The notes: a model not told the origin generated them from the sequence alone. DNA of 64,000 nucleotides from Pyrinomonadaceae bacterium (GCA_014534425.1 JACVRN010000005.1:32842-96841), one strand, 5' to 3'. Counted from the stretch's first letter, positions 26,996-36,447 are shown. Numbers and translations are program-made.

Positions 26996-29464
26996 ATGAT
27001 GAAAAAGGCTCTATTGCTACTCGCTTTCATACTCGCCTGTGCGCTCTCTTCCGCTCGGGCGCAGAACTCTTCGGAGCTTGCGAAGAATACGAACGACAAC
27101 AAGGCCGGAGCGAAAGCTGCCCGCGCGCTTCCGCCCGAAAAGGCACAGCCCGTCCGCATAGGCCGCTTTGACAAAGCGCCCGTCATAGATGGCAAGCTGG
27201 ACGACGAGGTCTGGAAGCAGGCGGTCGTGCTGGACGACTTTTACCAGACAAGCCCAGGCGACAACATACAGCCTTCGAAGCCCACGAAGATGATGATTGG
27301 CTATGACGCGAAGTTTCTCTACATGGCCTTCTATTGTTACGACGAGCCGGACAAGATTCGCGCGACCGTTGCCAAGCGCGACAACATCTTCAACGAAGAC
27401 AACGTGCGTGTCTTCATAGACACCTTCAACGACCAGCGCCGCGCCTACGTCCTCGGCTTCAATCCTTACGGAGTGCAGCAGGACGGGATTATGACGGAAG
27501 GCTTAGGCACGGATTTCAATGTCGATATAGTGATGGAGTCCAAGGGCATCATCACGCCGGACGGCTGGACTGTGGAGGTTGCGATTCCCTTCAAGTCTCT
27601 GCGCTACGAAGCGGGCAAGGGAAAGCTCTGGGGCTTTCACGCCTGGCGCAACATTGACCGCTTCAACGACGAGATTGATTCATGGATGCCTAACTCGCGC
27701 GACAACTCAAGCTTTCTGAATCAGGCTGGACACCTCACGGGGCTGGAAAATATTTCTACGGAGCGACAGCTTGAGATAATCCCCAGCCTCACGCTTTCCG
27801 AGACGGGCCGTCGCGTTCGCACTATCCCAAAGCCGATAGCCGAAGCGAACTCGCTGCTGTATGACCCTGGCCGTATGGTCAACGAGCCTATAAAGCTTGA
27901 CCCCGGCGTGACCGCAAAGTTCGGTCTGACGCCGACTGTAACGCTTGACCTGGCCGTAAACCCGGACTTCGCGCAGGTCGAGGCGGATCAAACGGTTGTC
28001 ACGGCCAACCAGCGTTTCCCAATCTTCTTTCCCGAAAAGCGCCCCTTCTTTCTTGAAGGCATAGACATCTTTCAGACGATGATTCAGGCCGTTAACACGC
28101 GCACCATCGTTGACCCGGACGTGGCCGTGAAACTAACGGGCAAGCGCGGGCGCAACACCTTCGGCTTGATGCTCGCTTCGGACAACGCGCCCGGCAACTT
28201 TTCCGAAGAGGAGCGCAACGACCCTGATCTTCTGCCCGACATAGAGAGGTTTCTGGATAAGAACGCTTACATAGGCGTGCTGCGCTTGAAGCGCGACGTG
28301 GGCAGGGAAAGCAACATAGGCTTTTTGGCTACCACCTACAACTTCATAGAGAAACATAACAACCTTGCAGGCTTTGACGGTCGCTTTCGTCTCAGCCCGC
28401 AGATGGTCATGAGCTTTCAGCTTTTAGGCACAAATTCGCGCAGCTTCTTCTACGACCCGGATCGTGACGACAGCTTTTATCGCACGGGCAACGGCCTTGG
28501 TTACCGCTTCCGCTTTGAAAAGAACGGCAGGCATTTTAGCTGGAACTACGACGCCTCGGGCTTCACCAAAGATTATCGCGCGGCCGTGGGCTTCTCGCGC
28601 CGTCTCAACACCAATCGCCAGGGACTCTACGCGCAGTACGCGTCAGAGCCGAAGCCCAAAGCGGGCATTATCTCGTACCGCATTTATAACATCATCGAAG
28701 CGAACTTCGACTGGCAGGGGCGCAGCCAGTTCGTAGTGGACGAGGCCGAGATTCTGTTCAACCTACAGCGCCGCAGCTTTGTGGGCGCAGGCGTGGACAT
28801 TGGCTACGAGCGGCTGATTGAAGAGGAGTTCGGCCCGCGCCGCAACGCGAATCAGTCGGGCGCATTCTTCGGTGAAGACTCCGAGCGCTCGGCACATCAA
28901 CGAAGCATTTACTTCTTCGGAGGAACTGCGCCGAGCAAAAAATATTCAGGCTTCCTGCTCTTCGTCTACAACTGGAACCAGTTCGATTACGACTTCGGCG
29001 GAGGCTCGAAATATCCGCGCGTCAGTCCGGCAGCGCTCGCAGACCCGGACGCGCCGCTTGACCCGGGCCCCGGCAGCAGCATACGCATCGAATCCAACTT
29101 CGAGTACAAGCCAACGGACGTGCTCAACTTCCGTCTCTAATATAACAAGAGCCGACTGGTCAGGTACGACACCGACCGCGTAGCCTTCGACTCGAACATC
29201 TTCGCCCTGCGCTCTACCTATCAGTTCACGCGCTTTGCGTTTCTGCGAGCGCGCGTGGATTACGACACGCTTGCAGCCAACATTCGCGGCCAGTTTCTCT
29301 TCGGCTGGACTCCTAATCCGGGGACGGCTCTTTACTTAGGCTACAACGACGACATGAACAGGAACGGCTACAACCGCTTCACTGGACAGCTTGAGCCTGG
29401 CTTCCGCCGCAATGGCCGCGTCTTCTTCGTCAAGATGTCCTACCTGTTCAGGCGGAGCTTCTAG
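26996..29464 (+). pseudogene. DUF5916 outer-membrane barrel protein, interrupted by an in-frame TAA
   Basis: From ATG 26996, with GGAG seven bases upstream, the frame encodes a signal peptide (KKALLLLAFILACALSSARA) and a CBM9-like sugar-binding domain (about 60-240, DGKLDDEVWKQAVVLDDFYQ). A DUF5916 region follows (PEKRPFFLEGIDIFQ) and leads into a beta barrel. A TAA at 29138-29140 ends it after about 714 residues. The very same frame then continues for 107 residues (YNKSRLVRYDTDR...), holding alternating strands and the C-terminal SYLFRRSF. The final Phe is the outer-membrane barrel signature. The break is therefore a single nonsense codon, either a real mutation, a recent inactivation or a sequencing error. 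Confidence 0.8.
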
Positions 29465-29499
29465 GAGATAAAGCTAGTATGGGCAGGATAGTATAAACT

Positions 29500-29805
29500 T
29501 TAAGACTTACCGTTGCGGCGCTCGCGCTCTTCTCTGACAATATAAATCAAGGCGTCCAGCCTTTTATCAGTATGAGCTTGAGCTTCAGCGAGGCGTTCTA
29601 AAGCTTCACCCACTCTTTTTTGCGCCTCTTCCAACTCCTTACGTGATTCGTTAAGATTCTCAACATTGCTGACTGTAGCTTCGGCTAGGCGGGTTACTAT
29701 ATTTTCCAGCCTGTTCAGTCTCTCGTCGTGCGCCTGAATGTTGGCGGCAAACTGAGCCTGCTGGTTAATGATAAATTCCATCTTGGATTGAATGTCATCA
29801 TTCAT
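29500..29805 (-). CDS. small coiled-coil protein, function unknown
   Basis: This is a 101-residue protein without signal peptide or membrane segment. Nearly its whole length is charged heptads (HDERLNRLENIVTRLAEA, LEEAQKRVGEALERLAEAQ), predicted by eye to form a long coiled coil. Similar short Glu/Arg/Ala-rich coiled-coil proteins occur widely and have no assigned role. It stands alone, convergent with the interrupted DUF5916 gene. Confidence 0.6.
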   Translation of the reverse strand: MNDDIQSKMEFIINQQAQFAANIQAHDERLNRLENIVTRLAEATVSNVENLNESRKELEEAQKRVGEALERLAEAQAHTDKRLDALIYIVREERERRNGKS

Positions 29806-29865
29806 TCCGTCACCTTGTTTCTCTTCGTCGGCTATAGAAGCATTCTACTCCTTGCAACTTCATAT

Positions 29866-30288
29866 TCAAATACTCGACGTCTCGCCATCTATGAACTCGT
29901 CCGTGCCAATCATCACTTTATCCAGGAGCCAGCCGAGGCGTTCGAGGTCGAAGGGTTTTTTGATGTAGCCGCTACAGCCTACGTCGCGTGCAGCCTGTTT
30001 GATGCCGTCGGCAGGGTAAGCGGTGACGGCCACGACCGGGACGTGACGAAGCTCTGGCATCTGCCGTAGGCGGCGTGTTGCGCCGAAGCCGTCGCGTTGC
30101 GGCATGTCTAAATCCATCAGTATCACGTCCGGGATGGCATGCTTTGCAATCTGCATGGCCTCTTCACCACTGGCCGCAGTCATGGTGTAGTAGCCTGTGC
30201 CTTGCAGTGAGAGGCTGACCAGCAGGCGCGTGTCTATGGAAGATTCTATGATGAGCACTGTGGCGCGCAGGTGTTGGGGACTTTCCAT
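29866..30288 (-). CDS. single-domain response regulator (CheY-like)
   Basis: This 140-residue receiver domain has no output domain. The phosphoacceptor is Asp59 in LMDLDMPQ, Thr89 lies in VVAVTAYP and Lys111 in IKKPFD. In the usual acidic pair near the N-terminus (E-D or D-D) only Glu15 is present and the second position is Ser16 (IIESSID), which may weaken magnesium binding. No kinase gene is next to it. It probably passes a phosphate signal to another protein, but partner and pathway are unknown. Confidence 0.85.
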   Translation of the reverse strand: MESPQHLRATVLIIESSIDTRLLVSLSLQGTGYYTMTAASGEEAMQIAKHAIPDVILMDLDMPQRDGFGATRRLRQMPELRHVPVVAVTAYPADGIKQAARDVGCSGYIKKPFDLERLGWLLDKVMIGTDEFIDGETSSI

Positions 30289-30447
30289 CTTTATTCTCTT
30301 TGTGCCAGGGGCTTTCGGAAAAATTGCCGGAGCATTGTAGCTTGAACTCGCCGGAAATTATAGATTCGCTCGGAAGTTGACAGCATCCCAGGATTCATTA
30401 AACTCGTGACACCCAAAAAATTCCGGCAAACTCTTTGAGGCGGCAAC

Positions 30448-31803
30448 ATGAAAACAACTCTTTCCGACGAATCGAAACGAGAGACAGTGGAGCGACTGGC
30501 AAAGGCCAACGCGGACTTCGCGCGCAGGTTTCCGGGTGAGTCGGGCCAAAGACAGCCCGTGCACACAGTCTACGGCGGCGCACATCTTTTCAAGTCCGAC
30601 ACCACGAAGCGCCTGGGCCAGCTTGCCCTGCGCTCACTTGATGAGTATGCGCCGGATGCGCGAGGATTCGCGCGGGCGCTTGAGCTTCCAGGCGACGAGA
30701 GACTGGCCGAGACCATCTACACGCGCGTCCTTGAAAAATTGCGCCGCGAGCCTGTGGAAGATTTTCGTATTGATTTCGAGGACGGCTACGGCAATCGTCC
30801 AGACGATGAAGAGGACGGCGATGCCGTGACTGCGGCCAATGAAGTTGCCAAAGGAATAGCGGACGCGACTCTTTCGCCCTTCATAGGCATACGCATCAAG
30901 CCCTTCACGGAAGAGTTGCGCGAAAGAAGCATGCGTACGCTGGACATCTTCGTCACCACGCTCGTTGAAAAGACGAATGGTCAGCTTCCTTCAAACTTCG
31001 TCGTCACACATCCGAAGGTCACCATGCCGGAACAGGTCGCGGCGCTCGCAGACCTTTTCGACCTGCTGGAGAAGGCGCTCGGTCTGGAAGCGGGCGCACT
31101 CAGCATGGAGTTGATGATTGAGACCACGCAGGCCATCATCAACGAGCGCGGCCAGTCAAACCTTCCGCGACTCGTAGAGGCTGCGCGCGGGCGCTGCACT
31201 GCCGCGCACTTCGGGACTTACGATTACACCGCCAGTTGCCAGATAACTGCGGCGCACCAGCACATGACGCATCCGGCTTGCGACTTCGCGCGTCACATGA
31301 TGCAGGTGGCTCTGGGCGGCACGGGCGTTTGGCTCTCGGACGGCGCGACCAACATCATGCCCGTAGGCCCGAACCGCGCCGCGCAAGGCTCCGCTTTGAC
31401 CGAAGAGCAAAGGGAAGAGAACCTGCGCGTGGTTCACAGAGCATGGAAGCTTCATTACGACCACATTCAGCACTCTCTCATCAACGCCTTCTATCAGGGA
31501 TGGGACTTGCACCCGGCGCAACTGCCCACGCGCTACGCAGCCGTCTACGCCTTCTTTCTTGAGAGCCTGGATCAGGCTTCGGAGAGGTTGAGGAACTTCG
31601 TGGCAAAGGCAGCGCAGGCCACGCTCGTAGGCGATGTCTTTGACGATGCCGCGACAGGGCAGGGGCTTCTTAATTACTTCCTGCGCGCCATCAACTGCGG
31701 CGCAATCACAGAGGACGAGGCGCAGAGACTGACGACGCTCACGCGCGAAGAACTGCTCTCAGGCTCTTTCGTCAAGATTCTCAACAACAGAAGAGGCCAG
31801 TGA
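30448..31803 (+). CDS. CitE/HpcH-like aldolase family protein near purine genes (DUF6986 type)
   Basis: This 451-residue protein looks like the HpcH/HpaI-CitE superfamily: DFRIDFEDGYG carries an acidic metal-binding motif, SPFIGIRIKPF has the conserved Arg, SMELMIETTQAII the metal-ligand Glu, and AHFGTYDYTASCQI a C-terminal glycine-Asp region. Homologues (DUF6986) are often seen beside allantoin and urate genes in Actinobacteria. Here it converges on the puuD end of the purine operon. A role in handling ureidoglycolate or glyoxylate is an inference from that neighbourhood. Malate synthase is a related alternative but the protein lacks its large extra domains. Confidence 0.72.
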   Translation: MKTTLSDESKRETVERLAKANADFARRFPGESGQRQPVHTVYGGAHLFKSDTTKRLGQLALRSLDEYAPDARGFARALELPGDERLAETIYTRVLEKLRREPVEDFRIDFEDGYGNRPDDEEDGDAVTAANEVAKGIADATLSPFIGIRIKPFTEELRERSMRTLDIFVTTLVEKTNGQLPSNFVVTHPKVTMPEQVAALADLFDLLEKALGLEAGALSMELMIETTQAIINERGQSNLPRLVEAARGRCTAAHFGTYDYTASCQITAAHQHMTHPACDFARHMMQVALGGTGVWLSDGATNIMPVGPNRAAQGSALTEEQREENLRVVHRAWKLHYDHIQHSLINAFYQGWDLHPAQLPTRYAAVYAFFLESLDQASERLRNFVAKAAQATLVGDVFDDAATGQGLLNYFLRAINCGAITEDEAQRLTTLTREELLSGSFVKILNNRRGQ

Positions 31804-32175
31804 CAGGCCGAGCGCGTCCTTATAAGCCGCGTAAACTTCGTCTGTGAAGCAGACAAAGATGATTCTATCCATCGCTGCGCCGTTGCGTAGAAAGCGACAG
31901 GCTTCGCAGACGGCGATTCGGGCCGCCTCTTTGACGGGAAAGCTGTAGGTGCCGCAACTGATGGCGGGAAATGCTATCGAGCGGGCATTGTGCTCGACTG
32001 CGAGCCGGAAGCAGTTGCGATAACAGTCGGCGAGTATCTCAGCCTCTCTGCGATTGCTTCCCTTCCAGCTTGGGCCGACCGTGTGTATGACGTGCTTTGC
32101 CTTTAGACGATAGCCGCCTGTAAGCTTCGCATCGCCCGGAAGACAATCTGAGAGCGTGAAGCATTCCGCCTGAAG
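31759..32175 (-). pseudogene. 5'-truncated macrodomain (ADP-ribose-binding) gene
   Basis: Reading the minus strand from about 32175 gives an uninterrupted frame of about 138 codons with typical macrodomain features: LPGDAKLTGGYRLKAKHVIH, HTVGPSWKG, SIAFPAISCGTYSFP and IIFVCFTDE. The N-terminal part is absent, including the NAANSSLLGGGG loop that holds ADP-ribose, and an in-frame TAG stands just upstream. No start codon is in reach. The stop (31759-31761) overlaps the end of the aldolase gene on the other strand. The remnant abuts the puuD end at a short AAGCTT-rich scar, so the 5' half was probably deleted. Confidence 0.75.
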
Positions 32176-32207
32176 CTAAAGCTCAAGCTTCGCCATAAAA
32201 GAGCGTC

Positions 32208-33056
32208 TCAAGCGCGGCGTATTAACTTGGCCGCTCCCCATCCCAGTAGAATCAGAACCGATACGATAATCCAGTTGTAACGGCTCCCGTACGTGTTGGC
32301 GTAATGGTTGCTAATCATCAGGAAGACCGTGGGGACTACGATGAAGGTGTTGTGCTTGGAGCGCAGCTTGGCCCGCGCCGCAAGATTAGCGTCAGGCTCT
32401 CGGCCCTCTTTTGTCGCGGCAATCATCTTGCTCTGCGCGGGCAGAATTCGCATCCAGACGTTCGCGGCCATGATGGTTCCGAACATGGCTCCCAGGTGCA
32501 GGTAAGCCCAGCGCCCGCTCAAGACGTGCGTTAAAGCGAAGGCTGCGCCCACCACCAGCACGTAGGCTACGACGGCGAAGAGCATCTCGTTTCTGCCGAG
32601 CGGCGATTGCACCAACAGGTCATAGACGAGCCAGCCAACGATGAGCGTGCCCACTCCTACGACTATGGCCGTGGGGCCTGAGATGTCCAGCACGTCCTGG
32701 TCTACTATGCCTGTGCCTCCGCCTATGTAAGCCATCAGCGTGAGCAGCAGAAAGCCGCTCAGCCAGGTCGTTGCAGCTTCCCATCGAAACCAGTGAAGCG
32801 TGCGCTTTCCCGGTCGCTTCTCTTTCTCCACCACGTAGAAGCCGCCGCTATGCACCATCCAGACCTGCGCCTTATCTTCGCCTCCCGCCGCTTCCTCTTG
32901 ATGCAACTGCGCGTCAAGCCATGTGAAGTAGTAGGTCGTTCCAACCCACATGATGGCCGCGAAGATGTGCGTCCAGCGCGCCAGCAGTTGCAGCCATTCC
33001 AAGACAGTGGGCCACCACTCGGAAACAAAGCTGCTGCTCTTTAAGATTATCAACAT
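32208..33056 (-). CDS. puuD: membrane urate oxidase (urate hydroxylase), PuuD type
   Basis: PuuD oxidises urate to 5-hydroxyisourate at the membrane and passes electrons to the respiratory chain. The 282-residue protein has about seven membrane segments (LARWTHIFAAIMWVGTTYYF, AIVVGVGTLIVGWLVYDLLV, MLFAVVAYVLVVGAAFALTH and others) and the conserved WTHI, HFRW-like and SNHY motifs of the DUF989 domain. The well-studied alpha-proteobacterial enzyme has a C-terminal cytochrome c domain; here the protein ends at IRRA with no CxxCH. The electron acceptor must be elsewhere. It is the last gene of the operon, 6 bases after uraH, and the macrodomain remnant follows. Confidence 0.85.
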   Translation of the reverse strand: MLIILKSSSFVSEWWPTVLEWLQLLARWTHIFAAIMWVGTTYYFTWLDAQLHQEEAAGGEDKAQVWMVHSGGFYVVEKEKRPGKRTLHWFRWEAATTWLSGFLLLTLMAYIGGGTGIVDQDVLDISGPTAIVVGVGTLIVGWLVYDLLVQSPLGRNEMLFAVVAYVLVVGAAFALTHVLSGRWAYLHLGAMFGTIMAANVWMRILPAQSKMIAATKEGREPDANLAARAKLRSKHNTFIVVPTVFLMISNHYANTYGSRYNWIIVSVLILLGWGAAKLIRRA

Positions 33057-33062
33057 CCTCTT

Positions 33063-33407
33063 TTAGCTCCCCCGATAGGTTGAATAGCCGTAAGGGCTGA
33101 GAAGAAGCGGAACGTGATAATGCTCGTCCGTATCCAGTATGGAGAAGACCACGAGCACGAACGGGTAGAAGCCTTCAACGTTGTGCGCGCGAAAGTATGT
33201 CTCCGTGTCGAAGATGAGACGGTATGTCCCTATGGCGAGCGGCTTGTCTACGGGCAGCAGGTCGCGCAGGCGTCCGTCCCCGTCCGTGGTGCCTTTGCCC
33301 AATAGCTGCCAGCCGCCGTCATCGGTTTCTATCTCAAGCGCTATGGGAACGCCGCTCGCGGGCGCGCCCTTTGATATGTCCAGCACGTGTGTTGTGATTG
33401 CGCTCAT
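33063..33407 (-). CDS. uraH: 5-hydroxyisourate hydrolase (transthyretin-like)
   Basis: This enzyme opens 5-hydroxyisourate to OHCU, the second urate step. The 114-residue size is typical. It starts with a His-containing TTHVLDISKGAPA and ends with the family hallmark tetrapeptide YRGS. The active-site Arg lies near the middle (GDGRLRDLL), and DTDEHYHVPLLLSPYGYSTYRGS provides the other His. Its start overlaps the uraD stop by four bases (ATGA). Confidence 0.93.
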   Translation of the reverse strand: MSAITTHVLDISKGAPASGVPIALEIETDDGGWQLLGKGTTDGDGRLRDLLPVDKPLAIGTYRLIFDTETYFRAHNVEGFYPFVLVVFSILDTDEHYHVPLLLSPYGYSTYRGS

Positions 33408-33916
33408 GATTCCAAAAGTTTCTTCAGTCGTAGACGCGTGATGCGACGTTGCTCTTCCGCCGCGACGCTGAGTTCCTTGTCCGCATCATTCTTCAAACGC
33501 GCTTTCAAAAGATTGAGCATCTCTTCCGTGCTCTTGCCCGTGGCGCAGACTATGAAGATGAAGCCGAACCTTCGCTCGTATTCACGATTGGCCTCAATCA
33601 ACTCCCGCATGGTCTCTTCGGAAGAGTTCTTAGCCCCGGCCTGCTCCTCTTCAGACCACTTGCGCGCCTCAGAGCTTACGGCTTGCGCGGCCCGTCGCTC
33701 TCCAATCTTCGGATGATGACTGAAAGCCTCAAGCCAGTCGCTTGCGTCCAGAGAGGAGCAGATGTGGTCTGAAGTCGTCAGGAGCGAGTCGACATCATGA
33801 AAGGGGCGCTCTTTCGCCATGCGCTCGGCCCAACGCTTGGAGCCGCAGCATTTGAGAAATTCCCGCACGGCCTCTTCGCTTTCAAGCGCATTTAATTGTC
33901 GAAGACGGTCGCTCAA
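33404..33916 (-). CDS. uraD: OHCU decarboxylase
   Basis: It decarboxylates 2-oxo-4-hydroxy-4-carboxy-5-ureidoimidazoline to S-allantoin. The 170-residue length fits. HPKIGE carries the catalytic-region His and Glu, and RFGFIFIVCATGKS is the other family motif. The first half is helical. It begins 6 bases after the allantoicase stop and overlaps uraH by four bases, so it is translated from the same polycistronic message. Confidence 0.93.
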   Translation of the reverse strand: MSDRLRQLNALESEEAVREFLKCCGSKRWAERMAKERPFHDVDSLLTTSDHICSSLDASDWLEAFSHHPKIGERRAAQAVSSEARKWSEEEQAGAKNSSEETMRELIEANREYERRFGFIFIVCATGKSTEEMLNLLKARLKNDADKELSVAAEEQRRITRLRLKKLLES

Positions 33917-33922
33917 AATCCT

Positions 33923-34924
33923 CTAATCCTCCGCGACCGTGCCCATGATTCGCAGACGGCTCACGCCGCCGTCAGGGTAGATGTTGAAGCGAACGTGCGT
34001 CACCTCGCCAGCGTCCCTTATCTCGTCTTCGAACAGGTGGCGCGTGTGGGCCTGAAGCCGCACGCGCGGCAGAACCTCTTGCCATTCAAGCGAAGACATC
34101 TCGCTTTCGGTCGGCTGTGCGCCCTCAAAGCGCGCAGCTTCCAGCGAACAGCTTTCGGGATAGTTGCCCTTGAACCATGAAGTGTCAACTTCGAGGCGGC
34201 GAATCCTGCCGCGCCTGCCGAGTTGTACTATTGACCAGTCGTGGCCGGGGCCGCGCCGTCTTTTCGTTTCCCACCCGTCGCTCATGTTGAGCGCTCGGCC
34301 CGGCATAATCATGTTGTGGCGGTGGCCGAAGAACATGTCGCTGCAACTCAAGACAAGGCCGCCGTGCTCTACCGCCGCCAAATCCACTTCGCCGCCGCGC
34401 CGTCTGATTCGCTCCCAGTCGGGCAAGACCTCTCCGTAAACACGCAGGCGCGCCACACCTCCGTCTGGATAGATTTTGAAGCGCAGGTGAGTGAAGCGTC
34501 CGTCCGTTTCCACTGGGAAGAGATTCTGCGAATCGCCCTGAAGCTGAGAGACGGGCAGGACTTCGCTCCAGTCCACGTCGCTGGACAAAAGCTGCTCAAG
34601 GCCGGGCTGCCCCTCCACGGCTGCGGCGTCGATGGAACATTGCTCAGGGTAGTTGCCCTTGAAATGGCTGGTGTCGACCATGACGCCTCGAATCCTGCCA
34701 GCAAGCCCCAGGCGAATAACGCACCAGTCATAGCCTGGAGAGCGACGACGCGCGGACTCCCAACCGTCCATCCACTTGCCGTTGTCCGTGTACTTGCCTT
34801 CAATAAAAACGGGCGCGCTCGGCTTCAACAGATTCTCTTTCGGAGCAAAGAACTCGTCGTTGGCGTAAAGTACTGCACCGCCCAGGCGCTCCGAGGCCAA
34901 GTCAATCAACTCTACGAAAGCCAT
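33923..34924 (-). CDS. alc: allantoicase
   Basis: Allantoicase splits allantoate to ureidoglycolate and urea. The 333-residue protein starts at ATG 34924, overlapping the allantoinase stop by one base. It consists of two similar halves, each with the sequence DTS-x-FKGNYPE and a preceding GHDW/GYDW pattern, the known internal duplication of the enzyme. WESARRRSPGYDWCVIRLG and WETKRRRGPGHDWSIVQLG align between the halves. No ureidoglycolate lyase or urease gene is in the window. Confidence 0.92.
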   Translation of the reverse strand: MAFVELIDLASERLGGAVLYANDEFFAPKENLLKPSAPVFIEGKYTDNGKWMDGWESARRRSPGYDWCVIRLGLAGRIRGVMVDTSHFKGNYPEQCSIDAAAVEGQPGLEQLLSSDVDWSEVLPVSQLQGDSQNLFPVETDGRFTHLRFKIYPDGGVARLRVYGEVLPDWERIRRRGGEVDLAAVEHGGLVLSCSDMFFGHRHNMIMPGRALNMSDGWETKRRRGPGHDWSIVQLGRRGRIRRLEVDTSWFKGNYPESCSLEAARFEGAQPTESEMSSLEWQEVLPRVRLQAHTRHLFEDEIRDAGEVTHVRFNIYPDGGVSRLRIMGTVAED

Positions 34925-36306
34925 CAATCCTCTCCTGCTATTATGAGGTGCCCGACAGGGCTTTCACTGAACTCCCCGCGCTCGTAAATCTTCTCGCCCC
35001 TCAAATATGTCGCTTCGACTACGCCGTAAAGCTCCTGCCCCATGTAAGGCGTCAACTTGTGCCTGTGATGAATCATAGCTGGCTCGACGGTAAACTTAGC
35101 CTCAGGGTTCCAGATAACCATATCCGCATCACAGCCCTCTTCAATAGCCCCTTTGCGTTTATCCAGTCGCACGAGATGCGCTGGCTGCCTCGCCGTCCAC
35201 TCCGCAAGCTGATTGAGCGAAAGACCTCTCTCTTTAAGAAGCGTCCAGACGACTGCGAGGCGCAGTTGCAGCGAAGAGATGCCACCCCACGCTTCCAGAA
35301 AGTCGCCCGCAGAAATCGCTTTCATTTCGGGCGGAGCGGGCGAGTGATCGGACACTATCATGTCTATGACGCCGCTTTCGAGCGCGGCCCAGAGCTTTTT
35401 CCTGTTCTCTCTCTCTCGAATCGGCGGGCAGCACTTGAACTCGGTCGCGCCTTCGGGCACATCCTCCGCCGCGAAGAACAGATAATGCGGGCAGGTCTCG
35501 GCTGTAATCCGAACGCCGCTCTCACGCGCTTCTCTTAAAGCGCCGAGCGCGTCCGACGAAGAGTGATGAACTATGTGCGCGCGTGCTCCCGTCTCGCGGC
35601 AGAGCCGTATGACGAGATTGATTGCTTCATCCTCAGCCGCGCGCGGGCGCGTCCTGAGAAAAGTTTGAAAGCGGCGAGGGTCTCTGTCGTTCCGAATGAC
35701 TTCCTGTTCGATGGCGGCGTCAATCGGGCCTGGAAGCTCCGCGTGGACTATCAGCAGCGCGTCCATCTCCGCGAGCGCACGCATGGCTGGACGAAGCTCG
35801 CTCTCCGTGACGTGCGGAAACTCTTCGACGCCTGAAGGCACCAGGAAACATTTGAAGCCGACCACACCGGCCTCTTGAAGCTTCGGCAACTCCGACAGGT
35901 TGCCCGGAACCACTCCGCCCCAGAAGCCCACATCCATGTGGCACTGCCCCCGCGCAGCCTCAAGCTTTCTTTGTAATCCTTCGAGCGTGGTCGTGGGCGG
36001 GATGCTGTTGAGCGGCATGTCCACAAGGGTCGTCACGCCGCCCGCAGCCGCCGCGCGCGTGGCCGTCCTGAAGCCTTCCCAGTCGGTGCGGCCAGGCTCG
36101 TTGACGTGAACGTGCGTGTCCACAAGCCCAGGCATGACGACCGCTTCTTCACTGGCTTCGACCACATCGCTGCCGTCGGAAGGTGCAGCGTCCAGACTCT
36201 CCACGGCCCTGATGCGGCCTCCGCTTACGCGAATAGACGCGGGCCTCACTCCGTCAGGAGTGACTACGCGACGGGCGCGTATAAGGATGTCGGATGTCGC
36301 AGGCAC
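34924..36306 (-). CDS. allB: allantoinase
   Basis: It hydrolyses allantoin to allantoate in the amidohydrolase fold. The 460 residues carry the metal motif HVHVNEPGR, the carboxylated Lys in GFKCFLVPSG, then HAELP and VHHSSSD histidines, and DHSPAP with the catalytic Asp near the C-terminus. Dihydropyrimidinase-type relatives look alike, but the adjacent allantoicase fixes the function. It is the first gene of the leftward purine group; no clear promoter was identified upstream. Confidence 0.93.
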   Translation of the reverse strand: MPATSDILIRARRVVTPDGVRPASIRVSGGRIRAVESLDAAPSDGSDVVEASEEAVVMPGLVDTHVHVNEPGRTDWEGFRTATRAAAAGGVTTLVDMPLNSIPPTTTLEGLQRKLEAARGQCHMDVGFWGGVVPGNLSELPKLQEAGVVGFKCFLVPSGVEEFPHVTESELRPAMRALAEMDALLIVHAELPGPIDAAIEQEVIRNDRDPRRFQTFLRTRPRAAEDEAINLVIRLCRETGARAHIVHHSSSDALGALREARESGVRITAETCPHYLFFAAEDVPEGATEFKCCPPIRERENRKKLWAALESGVIDMIVSDHSPAPPEMKAISAGDFLEAWGGISSLQLRLAVVWTLLKERGLSLNQLAEWTARQPAHLVRLDKRKGAIEEGCDADMVIWNPEAKFTVEPAMIHHRHKLTPYMGQELYGVVEATYLRGEKIYERGEFSESPVGHLIIAGED

Positions 36307-36371
36307 AAGCTAACTTAAACCACAAGTCTGTAACTTTCACAATATAAATTTCGCTCGCGCTTGCTTTATTA

Positions 36372-36410
36372 GAAAAAGAGGGCCGCGCCCTTTGTCTTGG
36401 AGCGCGACCC
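36372..36410 (-). terminator. terminator of the secreted-protein gene
   Basis: On the minus strand GGGTCGCGC (36410-36402) pairs with GCGCGGCCC (36388-36380), one mismatch, followed by CTCTTTTTC (36379-36371). It lies 38 bases after the stop codon at 36448. Confidence 0.8.
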
Positions 36411-36447
36411 CTGAAGGATTAGCTGACATTGTTGTCGGTGTTATCAG

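Noticed and set aside
29138..29140. TAA as a recoded (read-through) codon
   Set aside because: Known recoding uses TGA or TAG, and no structure or insertion element is visible; a nonsense mutation or error is simpler.
30448..31803. Malate synthase
   Set aside because: The CitE/HpcH-type core is present but the large extra domains and the C-terminal plug of malate synthase are missing.
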